Origin: Symbiodinium natans
Lineage: Eukaryota > Sar > Dinophyceae > Suessiales > Symbiodiniaceae
Length of the DNA stretch: 64,000 bases
Direction of reading: 5' to 3'
Assembly (NCBI GenBank): GCA_905221605.1
Contig: CAJNDS010000671.1
Coordinates: 1 to 64,000, forward strand
Part shown: positions 11,601-23,600 of the stretch, in pieces
How the letters are laid out: every line of letters starts with the position of its first letter
How positions within the stretch are numbered: the stretch's first letter is position 1
The notes under the pieces: generated by a model
Told to the model about the DNA's origin: nothing
Seen by the model: the letters and a program-made list of their open reading frames with translations, nothing else
The model's database searches: none
Translations under genes and position numbers: made by a program

Positions 11601-14600
11601 CGCACAGTTGAACACGGAACGGCAGGGCCCGTATTTTGAACAACACTTGCTTAGGCTCCTCGGTCTTTCGTAGTCATCTTTAACCTGTCTGTGGCGCGCG
11701 TCGAAACCCTAAACCCTAAACCCTAGACCCTCCAAGTCCTAAAGCCTCAAACCCTCAATTCAACCACCTTCCACGATCGCCATTTCCGGATCCTTCGTTG
11801 GTTTGGGGTTTAAAGGTTTGTATTCTTGCCTTGGACCCTCGCAATATGCAATATGTGCCTGCAAGAAGCAAACCTGACAAGCGCAAGTCTACACCCTAAA
11901 CCCTAAACCCTTACAGACTGTCTCAGTGCAGGGGTGCCGGAACAAACTCCCCTTTGTCCAAACGATCCTCACTAGTCCGCAAACCCAGCCAGCCACTCCT
12001 GGGACATGGGCTCGCCATCCTAAACCCCAAACCCTAAACCCATAAACCCCAAACCATAAATCCTATAAATCCCTAAACACCGAAACCCATATAGGAGAGA
12101 CGAGAGGACAGCTTCAACTGTCCACTTTCTCTTACTCAGGCGCACGAGCCGTGAGTGAGCTGGTTTTTCACTTTCTTGGGCTGCTTGTAGCCGACAAAAC
12201 CCAAGGTTTTTACCCAAATCTACCCATGAAACTTCAGGAATTACTTCGGCGCAGAGCTTCGGATGCGGGAGCTGCGGGAGCACATTGGGCAGGACCTTCT
12301 GTGGGGGCACTCCAGGGATACCCGGCAGAACTCTTTGCCGCATTGTGGCATTTTGTGTGGAATGGGCGCTCCAGGGAGATTTGCAGGCACCGGGAAAGGG
12401 CGAGAAGAATAGCGATCGAACCAGATGAGTGGGTGGGGACAAACCACCTAAACCCTATAAACCGCCCCAGACGCTACAAAAAGCCCAAAAGCACCCCAAA
12501 CCCTGCTGAGTGCCCGACGCGGTGCCACTCCGTGTCTGCTGGACGGAAACCGGAATACAGGGCCTCAGTTTGACTTTGGGTTTGAGGATTCTTGGGGGTT
12601 GAGGGCTTAGGGCTTCTCTCGAAATTTTCGAGCTTCCGGCTTAGGGATTAGTCTAGGCGGTTCAATCCGAAACCCTGGAGTTCAAGGTTTCTGTAGGACT
12701 TAAGTTTTTTTTTGGGGGGTCTGGGGGGGTTTGGACACTGAGCATTGAAAAGGGCCGAGTCGGTCATGGCCCGTCACCTCGCAGCCCATGCTGCAAACGC
12801 CTCTCTGCGACAGCAACAATCTCGAAGCATATCTGCGAAAGCATTTTTGACAAATATGTCCGCGCAAAGTCCAGCCCAAAAAGTCTTGCCATTGCTCAGT
12901 CACTTTGGCCTGCCATCATTGCTCTGATCAGCTGACGGAGAAACCGTTGGACGCTCCAAGATGCTGGAACATCGGAGACTCCAGTCTTGACTGGTGCTTG
13001 CTGAAGGATGCGCTCATATGGCAGGGTTCTTCAAACAATGTTAGAATATGTTCTAAAGCAAAAACAACCGTCAAGGCATTCGGTTAAAGCGTTGCGGTCA
13101 CAACGTTGTTTCTAGCCAAGCCCTAGTTTCTATAATCTTCCTAAACCCTACAGAAATTTAGACCCTAAGCCTCTAAAACACATATTTTGAAACCCTACAG
13201 AAACCCTACAGAAACCCCAAAACCCTATAAAGCCCCGAAGGGAGTCCAGGAGGTTCGGGGCTGCCGCAGGGCTTCGTGCAGGCTGCAAGACCCCACGGCT
13301 GCAGGTTCTGCGCCAAAGCAATCTTAATTCCTACAACCCGAAAACGAGGGTTTAGGGTTTAGGGTTAGGGTTTAGGGTTTAGGGTTTAGGGTTTAGGGTT
13401 TAGGGTTTAGGGTTTAGGGTTTAGGGTTTAGGGTTTAGGGTTTAGGGTTTAGGGTTTAGGGTTTAGGGTTTAGGGTTTAGGGTTTAGGGTTTAGGGTTTA
13501 GGGTTAGGTTTAGGGTTTAGGGTTTAGGGTTTAGGGTTTAGGGTTTAGGGTTTAGGGTTTAGGGTTTAGGGTTTAGGGTTTAGGGTTTAGGGTTTAGGGT
13601 TTAGGGTTTAGGGTTTAGGGTTTAGGGTTTCGGGTTTCGGGTTTCGGGTTTCGGGTTTAGGGTTTAGGGCAAAACCTAAGCCAACAGCCGCAGAATCCCT
13701 ATTAAGGACTGTTAGTAGAAGGGGGAACATCCCTACCCTAAACCCATAAACAGCAAGTTGCCGCAGGCATCATCTGCCCTCCAATTGAGGCAGGGGCGGC
13801 CGGCTTGCTGGAGGTGTGACGGTCGTGATGTGAAGGCGGTTCCTGCTGCACGCAAACCCTGAACAGCCGAGGAGTTTAGGATTTTGGGCAGGGTGCAGAA
13901 TCCTGGAGGCCCCTTAACCGAGCAGTGTGAGAAACGAGCTTAGCACTTCTTCCGCATTGTCCGGGCCAGGTAATCAGCATGCCGAGGAGACTGCTTGGAT
14001 GTCTGCGTATGGCATGGTTAGGTCTCCATTGGTTTGTAGTTTTTCGGGCCAAACAGCACATCGCATCTATCTCTCACATGCAACGACAGCATGCCCACCA
14101 ACGTACGTCGCTGAAGGTACTTAACACCCTACAACCTTGCTCAAAACCATCCTGTTTGGGGGTTGGTTACTCAAAAAAGGAACCCAGAACCAAAAAAAGG
14201 GCAAAAAGGGTACCACGGGGCCTCACACAGCACATCCGCACACCCTAAACCCTAAACCCGAAACCCTAAACCCTAATCTTTTCTTAAACCCTAAGCCCTA
14301 AGCCCGAAGCTCAGACCGGTGCCTCAGGCCGTCCGCTTTGCCGGTACGCACCTTGAAATCACAAGTTCTTAGTAGGGTCTCTGGCCCCGCCCCCTCATGC
14401 CAAAACCCGAAACCATAAACCCTGTAAAAATTTCAGGTGCCTCCGGAATTTCGTACCAAAGACTACTGAGACACGTTGAGGTTTGGAGGAAAGTTTAGGG
14501 TTTAGGGTTTAGGGTTTAGGGTTTAGGGAAACAGAGCCGGCTTCAGGTATGCCTGTGAGGGTTAGAAGGCATTGACTGCAGAAATCGTCTGGATGCTCAC

Positions 14601-17600
14601 GCCTGGAGCTTGCAACGCCCTGAAGCCCAAACCCTAAACCCTAAACCCTAAACCCTAAACCCCAAACCCTAAACCCTAAACCCTAAACCCTAAACCCTAA
14701 ACCCTAAACCCTAATCAAACTCCGGGCAGAACCCTGAACACCCTGAATCCCTAAACCCCGCGCCCCAAACCCTGAGCCCTAAACCCTACACTAGACCCCG
14801 CACACACACGATCCGAAGTCCCAGGGACCACAATCTCCCGAGCGCCATGAGAAGCCTCGAAACATCCTTCGGGTTTAGGGTTTCGGGTTGAGGGCGTGGA
14901 ATCCCCGAGCCTTCTGCTCCACCCGTCGCTCCAAAAGAAGTTCGCAGCCCTTGGACTTGGGGATCTTTGGGGTTGCAGGATTCTTAGGGTTCTTTTGGCT
15001 TTAGGGTAAAGGGCTCAGGGCAGCAAAGCGTGAGCCCTAAACCTGAACCTCTTGGCTGTTTGGGGAGTTGCGGGCGCGTGCTCGCTGGCTCGGGGTCTAC
15101 TGAACTATTTCGGGTTTAAGGGGGTTTAGGGGGTTCGGGGGTTGGTTCGGGGGTTTAGGTTTTGGGGCATTTGGGACTTTTATTGGTCTTGGGGAGCAAG
15201 GGCGATCAAAGCGCGGCTCACTGTTTCCAGTGTCGTAATATCACACCTCAACTCATTCAAATGTAAACACATCTCTGTCAAAAGGCAGAGCCCTGACAGC
15301 ACGCTTACGACACATGTTTTTCCAAGCAGGGTCGGGTCAACGACATCTTTTCGGCAACCCAGAAGTAGCCTTCAAGCCCTCCTAAACTCTTGAACCCCCC
15401 CTTGGCCCGAAACCCGAAGCCCTAAACTGTATGCAGTGGCCGCCTTCTGCAAAGCCGAGTCGACGCCGGTCTTGGTGGCACAGGACGTCTCGAAGAAGTG
15501 GACCTGTGCACTGCTTGCTTGACTGTTTTCTTTTTTTTTCTATCCTTCGGGTTTTTCGGACTTTTAAGGTTTGGGGTTTAGAACGTTGGGGTCCTGGGAT
15601 GTTAAGTCCTTTAGGGGTTTTGGGCTTGGAGTTTTTGGGTCTGAGGGTGCTTGGCCTTTCAAGGTCGGAAGGCTTGGTGGAGGGCTTTCGGGGTTTAGGG
15701 AGTTTCCGGGTTTAGGGTTTAGTCACTTGTTTGCGGTTGCAGGGCTGCGGGCTCAGGGCTCTAAACCCTAAGCCGTAAACCCTAAAACTCAGTAGAGTAC
15801 AGGCATCCGACTTTTCATGGGCGAGATGCAAGGAACTGCTGGCAGTCAAGGCTGTCCCCCCAAATCTAAATCCTAAACCCCAGACTCTAAACCCTAAACC
15901 CTAAACCCTAAACCCTAGCTTTTCTTCAGCGTATTCCTCCAGCATGAACACTCACCAGAGCCTGCCTCTCCTCCCGCTTCCACCTGGCCGCAAGAAGCGG
16001 GGCTGCCAAGGACAGCCAGGCTCCATACGGTTTAGGGTTTCGGGGGTTTGGGGCCTCTCGCCGACTTTCGTCTCTATTGGGTAGCCCAGGGCAGCCTAAA
16101 AACCGAAGGTTTTCGTCCTGGGAGGCCCCCGGAATGCTATGAGAGGCTGGGTATATTTCTTCAAGGCACGGGAAGGGGAAAGCTCATGGGGTCGGCCGAA
16201 GCAAGGTGACTTGGGCCTTTGGAAGCCCGGCAGTCCTGCAGGGGCCCCTATGGCACTATGGGTCCTGGAGGAAGTTCACCCGACAGTTTGCTGAACGTGG
16301 CAAAGCCAAGTGCTTCCCAGTGTCCTCGGTGTCCCAAGTCACCCAGGTGTCCCAAGTCACCCAGAAGCCAATCGCCCCAAGTGTCCCAAAATGTCCCAAG
16401 CATTCAAGTGTTTGAATTCAAGTATCCCCTAAGCATGTTTGACATGTGAATTTAGAATGGCGTTGGCGTTGGCTTGGCTGGCTCTGGTTTGGCTCGCTGT
16501 GAGGTGTGAATGTGTGGCCTTGGGCATGTCTTCACACTGCTGCGTCCAGCTGGCCGATGCTACACACTAAGCCCTACACCCTAGCCCTAAACCCTAGACC
16601 CTAAACCCCATCATCGGCCCGAGATGTGATGCGAAGGTGGCAGCCTCCGCCATGGAGTCCAGCAGCTGCTTCTCCTGGCAGCCGAAGCAGCTCCAAACAC
16701 CGAACTTTGTGAGGGTTTGGGGTTTAGGGTTTAGCGGGTAGGGGTTTAGGGGTTTAGGGTTGAGGGTTTAGGGGTTTAGGGTTTTAGGGCTTTGGGTTTA
16801 GGGGTTGAGGGTTCAGGGTCTTAAGTCTCAACCCCGACCCGTCAACCCCCTAAGCCCGAAGCCCTCCATGCTGAACCCTGACATCTGAACCCATTAAGCC
16901 TCTTGAGCCACCTTAAGACTAAATCCTGAATCCTTCAACCTGAACCACCCTAAGCCCTACCCTAAATCCTGAACCAACCCTAAGCCCTAAAACGAACTCC
17001 ACAGAGCCTCCGCAGAGAGCTCTGAGATCTTTCGCAAATCCGTCCTGGGAGTGTCTTCTTCTCCGAGGTTTAAGGTTCAAGGTTTAGGGTTTAGAGATAA
17101 CTCGCTGAATCCGGTGCTTTTCCGCAATATATTTGGGGCACACCTAAAGTGGGCCAGAGTCACAGGTGTAGTCATAGAGTGCGTGTCAAGAAATGGTTAG
17201 GGCGTTGGGGTTTCGCTGGTTCAGTGCTCGCTAGAGTCCCAGATCTCGGGTCACAGCCCTAAGCCGCAAACCCCCTTTCTTTCAGGGCTTGGGGTTTCGC
17301 TTCTACGTTTTATCGGAGCTTCGAAAAGTCGAACCCTAAGTCCTAAACCCGACATCCGAAACCCCAAACCCTAAAGCCCTTGCTTGTAGGGATTCGCAGA
17401 CTGCGTGATGCGAGACTTCCGAACCCTGAAGCCTTAGATCCGAAGCCCTGCAGCCCTGACCCTCCATCCCCAGATTTAGGCTTAGGGGTTTAAGGATTGC
17501 GGTTTAGGTACCCCTAAACCCCTAAAGCCGTAGAGTAACCCTAAACCCTAAACCCTAAACCCTAAACCCTAAACCCTAAACCCTAAACCCCTAAACCCTG

Positions 17601-20600
17601 AGCTTCAGGCTTGTTCAGGATGATGAGCAAGGGCCGATTTCGGAAGAGCGGCTTGATCGAATGAAACAGGGCAACCTGGAAGCTGGTTGGGGTTTAGGGT
17701 TTAGGGTTTAGGGTTTAGGGTTTAGGGTTTAGGGTTTAGGGTTTAGGGTTTAGGGTTTAGGGTTTAGGGTTTCTGGGAACCTTACAGCCCAAACTTTGTG
17801 GAGGGTCCTGGTATCCTCTTGGCCGAATGACATCAAAACCCAGAAGGGGGGGTACGGGACTGGGGGGGTCCTTGTAGGGTGAAAAGGCTGCAACGGCTTA
17901 GAGAATACGAAACCCTAAACCCTAAACCGTAAGCCCTAAACCCTAAACCCTAAACCCTAAACGAAGCTGAGGCCCGGGTGCCAGGTGCTTGCGTTTAGGG
18001 GCTCTAGCGCTTCACCAAGGGCTCTTTCGTGGTTGTTGGGGTTTAAGGCCTTTATGCTCGCTCTTGAGGCTAAACAGTAACCTGGCTGAATTAAAGGTTG
18101 CCTTTGGGATTATAAGGGGATTATACTGCCCCAAAAAGGTTACAGGTTACCTACTCCACTACTAGGGAGGGCTTGAGGAGTTTGCTTTAGGAGTTTTCGG
18201 TGTTCTATGGCCCTAAACCCCAAACTTTGGCCCCAAACCCTGAACCATAAACTTAGGGCTTAGGCCTTTGGGTGGGGGTCATCGGGTCCAAGTAGGAAGG
18301 CTTCGGGTTTTCCGGGTGGTTTAGGGTTTAGCCTGAACCCTATAGCCTGCACCCTATAGCCTAAACCGTTGAAACCCTGAATCCCAAACCCCAAAAACCC
18401 GAAATCAAAACCCTAAAACCCAAAACCCCGGAAACCCTGCCCTAAATTCGAAACCCAGATCCCTAACAACTCCAAACCCTAAACCCCGAACAACCCTAAA
18501 ACCTACAGCGTGAACCCTCTAGCGTAAACCCATAAAACCTAAACCCCACAAGCCCTAAACACTAAAACCTAAACCCCCAGGAACCCTAGAACGTAAAACT
18601 TCAAGTTCCTTGAATCCTGCGCCTGCGTCGCGAGGTTGAACCCGCAGTGCTCTGAGACGTCCACGAAGAAAAGGATCGCCTCGGTCCACGGAAGCCGGGC
18701 TTTAGGGGTTGAAATTCCAAATCTTTGTTGGGTTTAGGGTTTCAGGTTTTAGGGTTTAGGGTTGAGGTTTGGGGTTCAGGGTTTTTTTCGGCGTTAGGGC
18801 TCAAGTCTAGACCTCATAAATTTCCTGCAAACCCTAAACCCTAAACACCCGCGGCCCTCAACAGCCAGGTTTAGGGTTCAGGGTTTAATGTTAAGGTTTA
18901 GGGTGCAGGGTCCTTCTCATTGTGCCCATAAGTCCTATAAGGGGTCATGGTACCGGTTCGAGGGACTTCTTGGCGCCTCTCTCTGTTTGCTCTCTGTTTT
19001 CGCTCTCTATCTCTTTCAATCTGTCTCTGCCGCTCTGTCTCTCTCTGTCTCTCTCTGTCTCTCTCTGTCTCTCTCTGTCTCTCTCTGTCTCTCTCTCCCT
19101 CCCTCCCTCCCGGGTCGAGGCTGGGGACTTCACAGTTCTTGCGGTTCTTCCTTGGCCTAATCTTGAATGTGAAACGACTTTTCCACCCAACCAGCCTCTT
19201 TCAACGCTCCTGAAGCCTTCGAACCCTCAGAACCCCAAAAACCCTCCACCCTTAACCTAAAAAACCCTAAACCCAATAAAAAACCTTAAAACACTTAACC
19301 TTAAACCCTGAAATCCCAAAAACACCCTCAACCCAGCTGTCAACTGTGCACCAGCACCAGTCGAGGCCAGGGCTGCCGGCAGATGTGCCAGGGCCGTGAT
19401 CGCCGTCATCTCAATGCTGTTCCGGTCCTGCGCTGGTGCGAGGGTTTAGGGTTCTTAGGGTTTAGGCTTTAGGGGGTTCTTCCGCTTACCCCGTAAGGGC
19501 TTGGGCTGTAGGGTGGTACGAGTTCAGAGGTTTGGGCCCAGGACGTTAGATGCTGGCGGGCCTGTTCTTAGGGGAAAGCTTCAACACCGTACACCCCAAA
19601 TACCATAAACAACTACATCGAGGGTTTAGGTTTAGGGCTTAGGGAGCCTTGTCTTACCCCTAGCTTCCCGAACCAGTCAAAACTGCCTCCAGTGGATGGT
19701 CCAGGATCCCAGGTGTATCGATGACCTGGCCCACGCGACAGAGGATGCAAGGAGCTAAAGAAGGCCTTGGGCCAAAAACCCCAAAGCCCCAAACCCAGAA
19801 GCCTCTTGCCGCTTGCGGCTAGGACCTTTCCTTCGAAAGGATCCTGGGGCCTGGGGTGAAGCTGTGAGTGTAATGCATCATAGGCAGCCTGAAAGCATTC
19901 CACCTTCAACTGTGTCTATTTCTCGAGCTCTTCTCACACCCCTTGGCCTCGAAGGAAATGTTCTTTGAGGGTTTTGCGTTCGCACCTGTTGCCAGGAGGT
20001 CGCTTTCGAGTATCATGTCCAAAGGTCTGTTGAAACAAGCTGCTGCCCTTGAGTCACCCCAGCCTGCCACAAAGGCCAGGGAGAAGAACCCACGTTCGAA
20101 CCTTCAGACCACACCCCCAACCCGAGTCCAAGCCCAGAAGAACCCAATCTGCAGGTCCAGATCGGACTGCACAGAGAAGAACACAAAGCCCAGCCAAGCA
20201 AACACTCGAAACCCGGAATCTTTAAAGGTTAAACTTTCTCCAGGCCTGCCACTTCACGTAGTTGTGGTCCAAATGCCCTATGAACAGGGACTTTGTGGTG
20301 AAGGCGTACCTGCACTACTCTGGAGACTGCATGCTGTGTTTTTCCCATCCTTCCTGGTGAGCAGGTGTCTCTGAAGATGCTCACTGTCAGAGTGAAAGAA
20401 CCGGGGCACGGTTGCACATCCACGTTTGCGTTCGTGACAATGTTCATGAAGGAGGACTTGCCGACGTTGGGGTAGCCTGAGCAACCCTAAGCACTAAACA
20501 CTAAATCCCAAAGCGTGTTCATCATCATGTCCGAGGACTTGTGAGCAACGTGCCTGTGAGGATCAGGGTCCTCGTGGCGGGATTGATCGACGGCAGTCGC

Positions 20601-23600
20601 CCCAGGTGTTGCCGAACCTGCTTGGGCTTGATCAAAACTATCAACATTCTGAACCCCATGTGGTGCACACGAAACAACAAGGAGTATCTCTAGGGTTTGG
20701 GGTTTGGGGTTTGGGATTCTTAAGAACTTGAGAAGGGTAGAATGTTTCAGGTCCAGACGCACTAAACCCTTAGAAGCATACAGACCCGTCAAAAGAATCA
20801 AGCCCTGCAGTCAGCCAATGCCTCTTCGAGGAACGACAACGCGCCTGCCAAAGGACAGGTCTGAGGTTTGGGCTTAGGGTCTCAACCCCCAAACCCTAAC
20901 CCCTTAACTTAAACCCCCAATGAGAGTTTCGGGCTCAGGATGCAGGGTCTCAGCATAGCCGCTGGCCTTTCAGCTACGGGGCCTCGATGACTCTAACTCT
21001 TCAAAGATGCCTCTGTGTTGGGAATGATGTCTTCAGCGGGCCTGGTACTCATGTTAGTAAGGTTGCCGAGACGATGTTCATCATACCCATGGCACATCCT
21101 TTGGAGCGGACATATCTCATTCAACAAGTGCAGTGCGCAGGGGTTTAGGGTTTAGGGTCTCGGGCTCTAGGAGTTCGGACAGCTGGGGGTTCTAGCCTAA
21201 CCCGAAGCCTTAAACCACTTGTGAGGTTTATGCTCACGGGCTGCATGTAAGGCACAGTGTAGGTCATGATAAGATATGTTATTGTGGGTTATAGAATTTC
21301 TACAGCCTTGTTATTGTCCGAAGCCTAATCGTAGAGAAACTTATGTAGGCGTTGCCGCCTGTGAGCTTCTTGACAGATGTGGCCATGCGACCAAGGGCCT
21401 TGCTGGATGAGGTGTTTAGGGTTTAGGGTTCTGGGTTTATGGTTTAGGGTCTCTCTTACTTTGCCTCGCACTCTGTTCGTGAGGTGTTGTTGCTCTAGTC
21501 TTACCAAGGTGCTGGACGCTAGAACTCATGTCTAAAGGAAACCGCCCATGAAACTGCATGATTCGTCTTTCACCGCTTGAGCTTGGAGATTTCATGTTGC
21601 CACCCCAAACTGCAAATCCTAACCCCGAAGCCCTAGGCCCTTGGTAGCCCAGAAACCATACTGTAGTAAGGGCACCCTTTTTTGGTTGGCTACTTTACAA
21701 GGGAACCCAGAGCAAAAACAAGGGTAAAGGGTACCACTGGGCTAAGAACCCCAGCAACCTTTAGAATCAGGATCTTTGTGGAACGACTCACTCTGCCAGC
21801 ACTTCGTGGCATCCATCTGAGGTCTTATGCTGCACCACCAGAGATAGGTTTTTAGGGTTAGGCCTTTGGGGTTTAGGCCTTTAGGATTGAGGGTTCAGGG
21901 TTTAGGGTGTGTTTAGGCCCCCCAACCCCAAGTTAAGGGTCCAAATAAGCAAGAATGAAGAACGAAGATCATCTTGTAAAAAGACCCAGGGCAGCCAGGG
22001 TAGGCTGGGCCCTAACCCTAAACCCTAAACCCTAAACCCGAAACCCTCCCAGAACCTTCGTCATTGGAGCTCGCCAGTTCTTGCAACCAAAGAAGATCCA
22101 CAAAGCGACCCCGAAAACAAATCGGTTCAAGGTAGTTTAGACTCAAGACTTCAAATGGAAGTATAAGGGATCATATGGGTCACTACTTAAGTTCATGTAT
22201 TGCGCTGAACAACAACCCTCCGAACTCGAAAACCGGACATGCACTCACAAATCTGCTAGTTACTCAAAAGCTGCTCTTGGTTAGGCCGTACATCTTTCTG
22301 AAACATAATATGGAATAGGGTTGAGGGGTTAGGATTTAGGGTGGATCTCGGGTACGTAGACCCTCTCAACCCTAAACCCTAAACCCCAAACCCTAAACCC
22401 CAAACCCTACACCCTCAGCCCTAAACCCTAAACCCCAAACCCTAAACCCAGACGGTCAGGAAGCGTTGCGTTCTCCCAGGGGCCCCGCCATCGAGTTCAC
22501 TGCACAGGTCTTCGAGTTTTGGTCTCGGGAGGGCCTGGTCCCGAAACCCGAAACCCTAAAGGGTTTAGGGTTTAGGGTTTAGGGTTTAGGGTTTAGGGTT
22601 TAGGGTTTAGGGTTTAGGGTTTAGGGTGACCCCAAATCTCTGAATCTGTCTGCCTTTGCCTGTGGGGCCCTGGCTGCTCTCTTTAGCATCTTGCATTTGT
22701 AAAGGCTGTCCGCGAACTTCATCATCTTCACCTTGGCGCAACATTGTCAAAAAGGATATTTGCTTGTTTTGAAAACGAGTGAGCATTATATGGATTATAT
22801 GATTCCGCTGGCTTTTAGTGATAGTTGTACCACATTTATCATTATGGAATAAATTTCCTAATGTGCAAGCACCATTGATTTGGTTCAGCCTTGCAAAAAA
22901 AACACACCAAATAGTATCAAATGACTTCCTGCAATATTGAATTATGACCACAGCCTTGTTGCGTTCGTAACATGGCGATCCATACCTGACACTTCCCAAA
23001 ACACCCCAGCGCTCAAGCTGAGGCCTTGCTTCATTGAGCCTGAGAATCGAGCCCTAGGACCGTAAGCCTCGAAAGGGAATCAAACGGCTGCCTGAAGCCT
23101 GCTTCCACCGTAAGGTTTGTAAGGGTAGGGGTTTAAGGTTCCTTGGCGGTTCCGGTTTGAGGTTCTTGTTTATCATACGTAGCCTCATATTCTGGGTACC
23201 CAAAAGAAGTAGAGGGTTTTGCATAGCGTTGTGTGAGGGTCAGCTAGACCGTGTGACATCACGTGAAAGTCGGTTCAGTCGGTTTCGGATTTAATGTTCA
23301 GGGCCGGGCAATGGTTCTGTAGATTCCCTTTATGAGCCGGGTTTCTTTCAAACAGGCACCTCACTTGATGATTCGTGGGACCTACTCGGCTAGCTACAAT
23401 TGAGGTTCTGAGTCGACCTATGTTATTTGTCAACAGTTGCATTGCGTACTGCTAACTTTGACAGTAGGCACTACACTGCAAGTTCTCTAGCTATACGAGA
23501 AATGGAACAGGCTTTGTCTGCAGCTGGCTTCCCACAGTGTTTTGCTCTTCCTGCACTTCTGTACATTCCGTCAGTAGCTCCAACAAATGCTCTGTGGCGT

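Noticed and set aside
13348-13669. True chromosome end
   Set aside because: Arrays occur in both orientations, are internal, and lie within introns of a complete gene.
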